Positions 5,700-12,115 of a stretch of 12,144 nt of DNA are shown here, piece by piece. Under the pieces are notes generated by a model. That model saw nothing but the letters and a program-made list of their open reading frames with translations, was not told the DNA's origin and did not search any database. The stretch is from positions 1-12,144 of the forward strand of contig CAYMCV010000073.1 of the NCBI GenBank assembly GCA_964389005.1, in the 5' to 3' direction. Within the stretch, counting starts at the first letter, position 1; each line of letters opens with the position of its first letter. Origin of the DNA: CAYMCV01 sp964389005. Its GTDB lineage: Bacteria > Bacillota > Clostridia > Lachnospirales > Lachnospiraceae. The position numbers and the translations under genes are program-made.

Positions 5700-5742
5700 G
5701 TCCCAACTGGGGACGCACCCTTTTGGTACGTCCCCTTAGGGA
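5700..5742. repeat. REP-like GGGGACG...CGTCCCC palindrome between secY and adk
   Basis: The core GGGGACG (5709-5715) and CGTCCCC (5729-5735) pair over 7 bp. After one C-A mismatch a 3 bp ACC/GGT inner stem continues around a CTTTT loop. Flanking GTCCC (5700-5704) and GGGA (5739-5742) can form alternative stems with the core arms. The transcribed form ends GTCCC-CAGTT-GGGAC-TTTT, which could act as a weak terminator or a stem stabilising the 3' end of the secY message. The GC-rich palindrome differs in base composition from the AT-rich spacers around it. It looks like the dispersed REP-type elements linked to RAYT transposases in Firmicutes, but that is from memory and no second copy lies in this window. 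Confidence 0.5.
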
Positions 5743-5744
5743 TA

Positions 5745-7064
5745 TCAGTTATTTAAAAATCCTTTGTAATTACGAACCAACATCTGCGATTCAACCTGTT
5801 TCACCGTTTCTACAATAACGCCTACAATAATAATTAAACTTGTTCCGCCGAAGGAAACATCCGCACCGAATGCTCCGCTGAAGAAAATCGGAAGAACTGC
5901 TACGATTGTAAGTCCTACTGCACCGATAAAAACAATATAATTCAAAACTTGATTTAAATAATCGCTGGTTGGCTTTCCGGGACGAATTCCCGGAATAAAA
6001 CCGCCGCTCTTTTTCATGTTGTTGGCGATTTCCAACGGATTAAATGTAATGGATGTATAGAAATATGCAAACGCAATTACCAATACAATGTATACAATCA
6101 ATCCAAGTGAGTAAATCATATTCGTAAAATCAAACCAGTTCTGTGAGTTCAAGCCTTTCAGAACCTCAGCCCACCATCCGGTTCCTTTGTATCCTGCAAG
6201 ATTGCTGACAATAATCGGCATGGACATCAAAGATGATGCAAAGATGACCGGAATTACGCCTGCCGTATTCACGCGAATCGGAATGGAACTGGAATTGGAT
6301 CCCATCATCTTGTTTCCTTGTACCTTCTTCGCATACTGTACAGGAATTTTTCTTGTACCGCTGCTTAAATACACAACCAATACCACCATCGCAACAATGA
6401 CTGCCAATATAATGACTGCCGCCAATACCGCACGTGCCACAATCTGACCTTTCATAAAGGTCTGATATAATGCTCCAAAATCATCCGGTATCTGTGAAAT
6501 GATATTAATGGTAAGTACGATGGAAATACCGTTTCCGATACCTTTTTCGTTAATTCGCTCGCCAATCCACATCAAGAAAGCACTTCCTGCGGTCATAGCG
6601 ACAATAACAGTAATAACACTTAACGCATTAAATTCAGTTAACATACCCTGACTTCCAAAGCCGATTGCCATTGCAGAAGACTCAATCAATGCAAGCCCTA
6701 CAGTAACATATCTGGTAATGGAAGCAATTTTCTTTCTTCCGTCTTCGCCTTCTTTTTGCATCTCTTCTAATTTCGGAATAGCAATCGTAAAAAGTTGCAT
6801 AATGATGGACGAAGTAATGTATGGTGTAATGTTCAATGCAAATATAGACATTCTAAAGAAAGAACCGCCGGTAAAAGCGTTCAAATATCCGAGTCCGCCG
6901 TCCGTGCTCAGCAAAGAAGACAGCATACTCTCAACAACTTCTTGATTGATACCCGGCACCGGAAGTTGACATCCCAAACGTATTACCACCAACATTAAGA
7001 AAGTAAAAATCAATTTGTTTCTAATTTCTTTAATCTTGAACGCGTTAATGAATGTTTTTATCAT
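5745..7064 (-). CDS. secY: Preprotein translocase subunit SecY
   Basis: SecY is the channel of the Sec translocon in the cytoplasmic membrane, exporting and inserting proteins with SecE, SecG and SecA. The 439 residues contain the expected ten hydrophobic membrane segments, at about 17-34, 65-93, 115-135, 146-166, 176-192, 207-233, 263-288, 314-338, 368-393 and 403-420. Signature parts are LPVPGIN (34-40), FALNITPYITSSIIMQL (75-91, the plug and TM2 region), and GERINEKGIGNGIS (168-181). The cytoplasmic ribosome/SecA contact loops lie near 235-262 and 345-367. The ATG overlaps the rplO TAA as TAATG, indicating translational coupling. The site is a GAGGTG just upstream, inside the rplO end. Confidence 0.98.
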   Translation of the reverse strand: MIKTFINAFKIKEIRNKLIFTFLMLVVIRLGCQLPVPGINQEVVESMLSSLLSTDGGLGYLNAFTGGSFFRMSIFALNITPYITSSIIMQLFTIAIPKLEEMQKEGEDGRKKIASITRYVTVGLALIESSAMAIGFGSQGMLTEFNALSVITVIVAMTAGSAFLMWIGERINEKGIGNGISIVLTINIISQIPDDFGALYQTFMKGQIVARAVLAAVIILAVIVAMVVLVVYLSSGTRKIPVQYAKKVQGNKMMGSNSSSIPIRVNTAGVIPVIFASSLMSMPIIVSNLAGYKGTGWWAEVLKGLNSQNWFDFTNMIYSLGLIVYIVLVIAFAYFYTSITFNPLEIANNMKKSGGFIPGIRPGKPTSDYLNQVLNYIVFIGAVGLTIVAVLPIFFSGAFGADVSFGGTSLIIIVGVIVETVKQVESQMLVRNYKGFLNN

Positions 7065-7504
7065 TAAATCACCTCTGCTGTTCCACCTACGGCTTCGATC
7101 TTCTGTTTCGCTACTTCGCTGAACGCATTCACCTGAACCGTAAGTTTCTTGGTAAGTTCGCCGTTTCCTAAGATCTTAACTCCATCCTTGGGATTCTTGA
7201 TAATCCCTTGTTCGATTAAAGTATCCACACTGACAACGCTACCGCTCTCGAATACTTCCAATGCACGTACATTGATACCAACGATTTCAAGAGAGTTTCT
7301 GTTTGTAAATCCTCTCTTGGGAATACGTCTGTACAACGGCATCTGACCACCTTCAAATCCCGGTCTCGGTGCTCCTGAACGAGCTTTCTGACCTTTGTGT
7401 CCTTTACCCGCTGTCTTACCGTTTCCGGAACCATGTCCACGGCCTCTTCTAAAATTATCACTATGCTTGGAACCTTCTGCAGGCTGTAAATTCGATAATT
7501 CCAT
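7064..7504 (-). CDS. rplO: 50S ribosomal protein L15
   Basis: L15 is a late-assembly 23S rRNA binder. The chosen ATG gives 146 residues (MELSNLQPAEGS), the normal family length, with GGAGG seven bases upstream. A further in-frame start 12 codons earlier would read through that site and is rejected. The long Gly/Lys/Arg-rich N-terminal extension RRGRGHGSGNGKTAGKGHKG (19-38) threads into rRNA. GGQMPLYRRIPKRGF (52-66) and the C-terminal L15e/L18e-like domain (about 70-146, NVRALEVF and VDTLIEQGII) are complete. It follows rpmD by 22 nt and overlaps secY by one base. Confidence 0.97.
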   Translation of the reverse strand: MELSNLQPAEGSKHSDNFRRGRGHGSGNGKTAGKGHKGQKARSGAPRPGFEGGQMPLYRRIPKRGFTNRNSLEIVGINVRALEVFESGSVVSVDTLIEQGIIKNPKDGVKILGNGELTKKLTVQVNAFSEVAKQKIEAVGGTAEVI

Positions 7505-7526
7505 TTTGACACCTCCTTCTTGTATT

Positions 7527-7712
7527 CTATACCTCTTCAACTTTCAACAGATGTCCAACCTGCTGAATCTGTCCTCTGGTTGCTGCGTTATCCGGCATGA
7601 GAACGGTCTTCTGTAATTTTCTAAGACCCATTGCTTCAATGGTCTTCTTATGCTTCGGAATTGCACCAATCGTAGACTTTACTAATGTAATTTTTAACAT
7701 TTTGTCTGCCAT
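7527..7712 (-). CDS. rpmD: 50S ribosomal protein L30
   Basis: L30 is a small 23S rRNA-binding protein of the large-subunit surface. The 61 residues show the family fold: LKITLVKSTIGAIPKHKKTIEAMGLRKLQKTV over residues 6-37, then the helix and last strand ending VGHLLKVEEV. The length matches the bacterial norm of about 60. GGAGG seven bases before the ATG supports the start, although an internal Met at residue 5 is also in frame. It lies between rpsE and rplO as expected for a spc cluster. Confidence 0.97.
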   Translation of the reverse strand: MADKMLKITLVKSTIGAIPKHKKTIEAMGLRKLQKTVLMPDNAATRGQIQQVGHLLKVEEV

Positions 7713-7770
7713 TTTTAAGCCTCCATTTCCTTCATGGTAGAAGGGACTCTATTGCATACGTTATCGTCTG

Positions 7771-8280
7771 CTAAGCCCGAATTTCTTCTACGGATTTGCC
7801 ACGATTTCTTGCTACTTCTTCGGGACTCTTCAATTTACTCAAGCCTTCGATTGTTGCAAGGACTACGTTCTGCTTATTATTGGAACCTAATGATTTTGTA
7901 CGGATATTCTTAATTCCTGCCAACTCGCACACACTACGTGCGGGACCTCCTGCGATAACACCGGTACCTTCCGGAGCTCTCTTTAACAGAACGGATGCGG
8001 AACCGAAGTTTCCGATCAAATCATGTGTAATACTATTGTTCTCATCAAGCGCAACGGCAACCAACTTCTTTGCAGCGTCTTCTTTTCCCTTGCGAATTGC
8101 TTCGGGAATTTCGGTTGCTTTTCCGAGTCCGGCACCAACATGACCGTTACCGTCTCCGACAACCACCAAAGCTGTGAAACGGAAGTTACGACCACCTTTT
8201 ACTACTTTGGTTACACGTTTGATGGAAACCACTTTTTCTTTTAATTCTCCCAACTGACTGGGATCAATAATAGTACGCAT
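7771..8280 (-). CDS. rpsE: 30S ribosomal protein S5
   Basis: S5 lies at the 30S mRNA entry side and influences decoding fidelity and mRNA unwinding. The 169 residues contain the N-terminal double-stranded RNA-binding-type domain (about 14-77), with the VVKGGRNFRFTALVVVGDGNGHVGAGLGKA stretch. The C-terminal S5 domain (about 85-155) contains LKRAPEGTGVIAGGPARSVCELAG and the AxIEGLSKLKSPEEVA end. GGAGG ten bases before the ATG is a slightly long but acceptable spacing. It follows rplR with a 20 nt gap, and rpmD lies 58 nt further on. Confidence 0.98.
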   Translation of the reverse strand: MRTIIDPSQLGELKEKVVSIKRVTKVVKGGRNFRFTALVVVGDGNGHVGAGLGKATEIPEAIRKGKEDAAKKLVAVALDENNSITHDLIGNFGSASVLLKRAPEGTGVIAGGPARSVCELAGIKNIRTKSLGSNNKQNVVLATIEGLSKLKSPEEVARNRGKSVEEIRA

Positions 8281-8300
8281 GTGCTCTTGTCCTCCCTTTC

Positions 8301-8669
8301 CTAAAATTCTAAGCCAGCTTCTCTGGCTGCATCAGCAAATGCTGCGATTTTGCCCTGGTATATAAAGCCGCCTCTGTCAAATACAACGGTGGTAATGCCC
8401 TTTTCCAAAGCTTTCTTTGCAATTACCGTTCCTAAATATGCTGCTGCTTCAACGTCATTGGTCTTCTTTAATTCAGCTTTTACATCTTTCTGAAGTGTGC
8501 AAGCCGAAACTAATGTATTTCCAACGGTATCGTCGATAATTTGAGCATACATATGATTGTTACTTCTGAATACTGCCAAACGCGGTCTTTCAGTCGTACC
8601 ACTGAAACGGTTACGAATTTTGTTGTGTTTCTTAACACGGATTTCCTGTCTAGATTCTTTACTAACCAT
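8301..8669 (-). CDS. rplR: 50S ribosomal protein L18
   Basis: L18 binds 5S rRNA and attaches it to the central protuberance of the 50S subunit. The 122-residue product starts MVSKESRQEIRVKKHNKIRN. RPRLAVFRSNNHMYAQIIDD (about 29-48) and the C-terminal VVFDRGGFIYQGKIAAFADAAREAGLEF are both family hallmarks. A GTG two codons upstream is in frame, but it sits only three bases after the AAGGAG site. The ATG, nine bases after that site, is therefore the better start, and it gives the usual family length. It lies between rplF and rpsE. Confidence 0.97.
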   Translation of the reverse strand: MVSKESRQEIRVKKHNKIRNRFSGTTERPRLAVFRSNNHMYAQIIDDTVGNTLVSACTLQKDVKAELKKTNDVEAAAYLGTVIAKKALEKGITTVVFDRGGFIYQGKIAAFADAAREAGLEF

Positions 8670-8686
8670 TTTCACACTCTCCTTAT

Positions 8687-9220
8687 CTACTTCTTACCAG
8701 TTTTACCAACTTTACGTCTGATTGTTTCATCGGCATATTTGATACCCTTGCCCTTGTAAGGTTCAGGTCTTCTCTTGTCTCTGATTTCAGCTGCGAATTG
8801 GCCAACTTTTTCTTTATCAATACCTTTAACATTCTGTCCTTCGACAACCGACTCCAATCCTTCCGGATCCGTCATCTCAACCGGGTGAGAATATCCTAAG
8901 TTCAATGTCAGTGTCTTACCTGCCTTGGCAGCTTTATAACCTACACCGTTAACTTCAAGTTTCTTCTCATAACCCTGCGTTACACCAACAACCATGTTGT
9001 TAATCAACGTTCTTGTCAAACCGTGCAGGGATTTCATTTTCTTCAAATCATTCGGTCTGGTTACAATGACTTCTGCACCTTCCAACTTAATTTCCATTTC
9101 TGCAGGCAACACTCTTTCCAGTGTCCCCTTGGGACCTTTTACAGTCACTTTGTTATTTTCTGCAATATCCACGGTAACTCCTGCCGGGATTGCGATTGGC
9201 ATTCTTCCTATACGTGACAT
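8687..9220 (-). CDS. rplF: 50S ribosomal protein L6
   Basis: L6 lies near the sarcin-ricin loop of 23S rRNA, in the factor-binding region. The 177 residues consist of two duplicated alpha/beta domains (about 10-80 and 88-165). The start is MSRIGRMPIAIPAGV, LHGLTRTLINNMVVGVTQGYEKKLEVNGVGYKA forms the junction at 65-97, and the diagnostic RRPEPYKGKGIKY falls at 150-162. A basic tail RRKVGKTGKK ends the protein. GGAGG seven bases upstream sets the ATG. It follows rpsH by 31 nt and precedes rplR by 17 nt. Confidence 0.98.
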   Translation of the reverse strand: MSRIGRMPIAIPAGVTVDIAENNKVTVKGPKGTLERVLPAEMEIKLEGAEVIVTRPNDLKKMKSLHGLTRTLINNMVVGVTQGYEKKLEVNGVGYKAAKAGKTLTLNLGYSHPVEMTDPEGLESVVEGQNVKGIDKEKVGQFAAEIRDKRRPEPYKGKGIKYADETIRRKVGKTGKK

Positions 9221-9251
9221 GCCCGTACCTCCTATTGTCTGTGATAAACGC

Positions 9252-9653
9252 CTACCAAACGAATGCTAACACTTCGCCGCCAACGTTCAATTTTCTAGCT
9301 TCCTTATCCGTGATGACGCCCTGGTTGGTGGAAATGATTGCTACACCAAGTCCGCCGAGTACCTTCGGCATCTCATCTTTTCCGGCATATACACGAAGTC
9401 CCGGTTTGGAAATTCTCTTAATTCCGGTAATAATCTTCTCATTCTTATCTGCACCATACTTTAAAGTGATGCGGATGGTCTTGAAATCACCGTCTTCAAT
9501 AATTTCATATGCCTTGATATATCCTTCGTCCAACAGAATCTTTGCTATCGCAAGTTTTATTTTGGATGAAGAAACATCTACTGTATCATGTTTTGCAGTA
9601 TTTGCATTACGGATTCTTGTAAGCATATCTGCAATCGGATCGCTCATAGTCAT
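9252..9653 (-). CDS. rpsH: 30S ribosomal protein S8
   Basis: S8 binds the central domain of 16S rRNA and, in E. coli, represses the spc operon. The 133 residues start MTMSDPIADMLTRIRNAN. The second Met is also in frame, but the first one has the better spacing (eight bases) from GGAGG. The C-terminal RNA-binding signature is intact: GKDEMPKVLGGLGVAIISTNQGVITDKEARKLNVGGEVLAFVW covers about 91-133 with the expected ISTxxG. No S8-like regulatory hairpin is recognisable in the short rplX-rplE spacer, where E. coli has its repressor site. Confidence 0.98.
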   Translation of the reverse strand: MTMSDPIADMLTRIRNANTAKHDTVDVSSSKIKLAIAKILLDEGYIKAYEIIEDGDFKTIRITLKYGADKNEKIITGIKRISKPGLRVYAGKDEMPKVLGGLGVAIISTNQGVITDKEARKLNVGGEVLAFVW

Positions 9654-9684
9654 TGATTTTGCCTCCTTTGATTTTCTCTCTATC

Positions 9685-9870
9685 TTACCAGCTGGACTTC
9701 TTAACGCCCGGAATCTGTCCCTTATAAGCCAACTCTCTAAAGCAAATACGGCAAATTCCGTATTTTCTTAAGTAAGCATGAGGACGACCGCAAATTCTGC
9801 AACGATTATATTCTCTTACAGAAAACTTCGGCTGGCGCTGCTGTTTAATCTTCATCGACGTTTTAGCCAT
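9685..9870 (-). CDS. rpsZ: 30S ribosomal protein S14, short zinc-binding form
   Basis: S14 is a 30S head protein. This is the 61-residue C-plus form (type Z), as in Gram-positives, rather than the roughly 100-residue zinc-free form. The ligands C24 and C27 (CRICGRPH) and C40 and C43 (CRICFRE) are all present. The C-terminus GQIPGVKKSSW is the standard ending. GGAGG seven bases before the ATG supports the start. It lies between rplE and rpsH. With L36 this is the second zinc-ribbon ribosomal protein in the window. Some databases name it rpsN. Confidence 0.97.
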   Translation of the reverse strand: MAKTSMKIKQQRQPKFSVREYNRCRICGRPHAYLRKYGICRICFRELAYKGQIPGVKKSSW

Positions 9871-9899
9871 GAATATACCTCCTTATAATTTGACGACTG

Positions 9900-10439
9900 T
9901 TACTTTGCAAAAGGCATTCCGAAAAGACGGAGCAATTCACGTGCCTCTTCATCTGTATTGGCTGTCGTAACGATGATGACATCCATACCTCTGACTTTAT
10001 CAACTTTATCATATTCGATTTCCGGGAAAATCAGCTGTTCCTTAATTCCCAATGCATAATTCCCTCTACCGTCAAATGCGTTCGGGTTTACACCTCTAAA
10101 GTCACGTACACGCGGCAATGCCAGGTTTACGAGACGATCTAAGAACTCATACATTTTCTCGCCACGAAGTGTAACCTTGCAGCCAATGTTCAAGCCTTCT
10201 CTGATCTTAAAGTTTGCGATGGAATTCTTAGCCTTGGTAAGAACTACCTTCTGACCTGTAATTGTTTCCATGTCTTTTACCGCAGACTCTAATACTTTTG
10301 CGTTATCTTTCGCTTCGCCGACACCCATGTTCAGTACAATTTTGTTGATTTTCGGTACCTGCATCACATTGGTGTATCCGAATTTCTTTGTCATTGCTTC
10401 TACAATTTCACTCGCGTATATCTCTTTTAATCTCTCCAA
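9900..10439 (-). CDS. rplE: 50S ribosomal protein L5 (TTG start)
   Basis: L5 binds 5S rRNA and contacts the P-site tRNA and bridge B1b. The 179 residues match the Bacillus length, starting MERLKEIYASEIVEAMTKKFGYTNVMQVPKI. The conserved blocks follow: ITGQKVVLTKAKNSIANFKIREG (about 59-81), GCKVTLRGEKMYEFLDRL, LPRVRDFRGVNPNAFDGRGNYALG (about 113-136), and the FPEIEYDKVDKVRGMDV end region. The initiation codon is TTG, nine bases after a strong AAGGAGGT. No in-frame ATG fits better. It follows rplX by 23 nt. Confidence 0.97.
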   Translation of the reverse strand: MERLKEIYASEIVEAMTKKFGYTNVMQVPKINKIVLNMGVGEAKDNAKVLESAVKDMETITGQKVVLTKAKNSIANFKIREGLNIGCKVTLRGEKMYEFLDRLVNLALPRVRDFRGVNPNAFDGRGNYALGIKEQLIFPEIEYDKVDKVRGMDVIIVTTANTDEEARELLRLFGMPFAK

Positions 10440-10462
10440 TGTCCTAGACCTCCTTCCTCGAA

Positions 10463-10774
10463 TTAATCAATTACATCACCGTTTGATTTTGCAATACGCA
10501 CTTTCTTTGTTCCATCGAGTTTGAAACCAACTTTGGTCACATTTCCCTTATGAACATACATTACGTTTGAAATATCAATCGGAGCTTCTTTTTTGATAAT
10601 TCCGCCATTCTGGTTTGCTGCTGACGGTTTTGAGTGCTTGCTGATGATATTCACGCCCTCAACTGTTACTTTTCCGTTCTTCGCATCTACAGAAATAACT
10701 TTTCCTTCTTTTCCGTTGCTTCCACCTGCGATTACTCTAACGGTATCGCCTTTTTTAATTTTCATTGTTGACAT
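10463..10774 (-). CDS. rplX: 50S ribosomal protein L24
   Basis: L24 is an early-assembly initiator protein binding the 5' domain of 23S rRNA near the exit tunnel. The 103 residues hold an N-terminal KOW motif (KIKKGDTVRVIAGGSNGKEGKVISVD, about 5-30). VEGVNIISKHSKPSAANQNGGIIKKEAPIDISNVM follows, and a short C-terminus ends the protein. The first ATG is used because GGAGG lies nine bases upstream. The second ATG, three codons on, is too far away. The ribosome binding site is fused to the rplN stop (TAAGGAGG). Confidence 0.97.
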   Translation of the reverse strand: MSTMKIKKGDTVRVIAGGSNGKEGKVISVDAKNGKVTVEGVNIISKHSKPSAANQNGGIIKKEAPIDISNVMYVHKGNVTKVGFKLDGTKKVRIAKSNGDVID

Positions 10775-10788
10775 TCTCCGGCACCTCC

Positions 10789-11157
10789 TTACAGTACTTC
10801 GGGAGCCAGGGAAACAATCTTCATGTACTGTTTCTCACGAAGCTCTCTAGCCACAGGCCCAAAAATACGTGTTCCTTTCGGGGTCTTGTCATCTTTGATG
10901 ATGACGGCAGCATTTTCGTCAAATTTAATGTAGGAACCGTCTTTACGACGAGCGCCTTTTACGGTACGTACCACTACTGCTTTAACAACGTCACCCTTTT
11001 TAACAACTCCGCCGGGTGTTGCATCTTTAACGGTAGCAATGATGACGTCACCAATATTTGCATATCTTCTTGTAGAGCCACCAACAACACGGATGCAGAG
11101 TAATTCTTTTGCACCGGTGTTATCGGCAACTTTCAGTCTGCTTTCTTGTTGAACCAT
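10789..11157 (-). CDS. rplN: 50S ribosomal protein L14
   Basis: L14 contacts 16S helix 14 in inter-subunit bridges and is the docking site of the silencing factor RsfS. The 122 residues are the standard length, from MVQQESRLKVADNTGAKELLCIRV to IVSLAPEVL. The GDVIIATVKDATPGGVVKKGDVVKAVVVR core (about 37-64) and the RIFGPVARELREKQYMKI end are well conserved. AAGGAG seven bases before the ATG sets the start. A perfect AT-rich hairpin (11173-11190) lies just before that site. In many bacteria rplN is the first gene of the spc operon, but no convincing promoter is visible here. Confidence 0.98.
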   Translation of the reverse strand: MVQQESRLKVADNTGAKELLCIRVVGGSTRRYANIGDVIIATVKDATPGGVVKKGDVVKAVVVRTVKGARRKDGSYIKFDENAAVIIKDDKTPKGTRIFGPVARELREKQYMKIVSLAPEVL

Positions 11158-11172
11158 GCTATTTCTCCTTCC

Positions 11173-11190
11173 AGATTATAAAGATAATCT
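11173..11190 (-). promoter_or_regulatory. AT-rich perfect hairpin before the rplN ribosome binding site
   Basis: In the 41 nt rpsQ-rplN spacer, AGATTAT and ATAATCT form a perfect 7 bp stem around a 4 nt loop. It ends two bases before the CTCCTT complement of the rplN ribosome binding site. There is no uridine tract, so it is not a terminator. It lies at the classical S10/spc boundary, where a processing or regulatory structure would make sense, but the role is inferred only. Confidence 0.25.
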
Positions 11191-11198
11191 TAAAAATA

Positions 11199-11436
11199 CT
11201 ATTTCGCTCTTTCGACGATTTCAACCAATCTCCATCTCTTGTCTTTAGAAATCGGTCTTGTTTCCATAACTCTTACGGTATCTCCGATATTGCATTCGTT
11301 ATTCTCGTCATGTGCTTTTAACTTGTAAGTTCTAAAGAGGATGTTTTACACGGTTCTGCACTGCAACAACGATTGTCTTATCCATTTTATTGCTGATGAC
11401 TTTACCCATACGGGTTTTTCTCAGATTTCTTTCCAC
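11199..11436 (-). pseudogene. rpsQ: 30S ribosomal protein S17, frameshifted by an apparent 17 nt loss
   Basis: S17 is a primary 16S rRNA binder with an OB fold. Here the gene lies between rpmC and rplN as expected but is in two frames. The 5' part (11332-11436, GTG start nine bases after AAGGAG) encodes 34 residues, MERNLRKTRMGKVISNKMDK to VAVQNRVKHPL, then hits TAG. The 3' part (11199-11333) encodes RTYKLKAHDENNECNIGD to RWRLVEIVERAK with no start of its own. Family members have about six residues (YGKxVK type) between HPL and RT. One base remains of the expected 18, so 17 nt appear missing, and 34+6+44 gives the normal 84 residues. Explanations are a sequence or assembly error, a real mutation, or +1 recoding at CTT-TAG that would give a 78-residue S17. 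Confidence 0.9.
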
Positions 11437-11475
11437 AGTAATATTCTCCTTTCTCAATTCTTACGCAGTTTAAAC

Positions 11476-11688
11476 TTACGCCTGCTGTTCCTTTGCCTTC
11501 TCAGTAATTACGGTCTGAATTCTCGCAATGTTCTTTCTAACTTCTTTGATGCGTGAAGTATTGTCCAACTGATTGGTTGCATTCTGGAATCTCAAATTGA
11601 AAAGTTCTTTTTTGGCATCAGTCAGCTCTTGAGCTAAAACTTCAGGTGATTTTGCCTTTAAATCTTCAACATATTTATTAGTCTTCAT
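11476..11688 (-). CDS. rpmC: 50S ribosomal protein L29
   Basis: L29 lies at the peptide exit tunnel rim, near the trigger factor and SRP docking site on L23. The 70 residues form the usual helical hairpin: KYVEDLKAKSPEVLAQELTDAKKELFNLRFQNATNQLDNTSRIKEVRKNIARIQTV, with the diagnostic LFNLRFQ at about 28-34. The ATG lies inside the end of rplP, giving an 11 nt overlap. Its ribosome binding site is a modest AAGGCGG-type sequence within rplP codons, so translational coupling to rplP is likely. A longer in-frame reading frame upstream is just rplP in another frame. Confidence 0.97.
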   Translation of the reverse strand: MKTNKYVEDLKAKSPEVLAQELTDAKKELFNLRFQNATNQLDNTSRIKEVRKNIARIQTVITEKAKEQQA

Positions 11689-12115
11689 TCGATACACCGC
11701 CTTCCAAATCCGCTTTAGAAACGATTTTGCATTTGCAGGGAAGTTTGTGTGCAGCAAGACGCAATGCTTCTCTTGCGATTTCATCGCTGACACCGGAAAT
11801 TTCAAACATTACACGGCCGGGTTTTACAACCGCTACCCAATATTCCAAACTTCCTTTTCCGGAACCCATACGGGTCTCTGCAGGTTTCGCAGTTACAGGT
11901 TTGTCGGGGAAAATCTTAATCCAAACTTTACCGCCACGCTTGATATAACGTGTCATGGCAACACGGGCTGCTTCAATCTGGTTAGATTTAATCCAGCATG
12001 GCTCCATAGCCACAATACCGTACTCACCGTAGGAAATGGTATTTCCTCTCAGTGCTTTACCTTTCATGCTGCCGCGGAATTGCTTCCGACGTTTTACTCT
12101 TTTAGGCATTAACAT
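11678..12115 (-). CDS. rplP: 50S ribosomal protein L16
   Basis: L16 helps organise the peptidyl transferase and A-site region of the 50S subunit. The 145 residues start MLMPKRVKRRKQFRGSMKG, equivalent to the MLLPKR start of Bacillus. GGAG seven bases before the first ATG favours it over the Met two codons later. Signature stretches are GEYGIVAMEPCWIKSNQIEAARVAMTRYIKRGGKVWI (about 30-66) and KPAETRMGSGKGSLEYWVAVVKPG (77-100), the latter holding the flexible arginine-glycine loop. REALRLAAHKLPCKCKIV follows near the C-terminus. The ATG overlaps the rpsC TAA as TAATG, and its end overlaps rpmC. Confidence 0.98.
   Translation of the reverse strand: MLMPKRVKRRKQFRGSMKGKALRGNTISYGEYGIVAMEPCWIKSNQIEAARVAMTRYIKRGGKVWIKIFPDKPVTAKPAETRMGSGKGSLEYWVAVVKPGRVMFEISGVSDEIAREALRLAAHKLPCKCKIVSKADLEGGVSNED

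Noticed and set aside
9190..9771. 193-residue plus-strand reading frame opposite rpsH and rpsZ
   Set aside because: It is antisense to two clear ribosomal protein genes, with no ribosome binding site and no recognisable domain.
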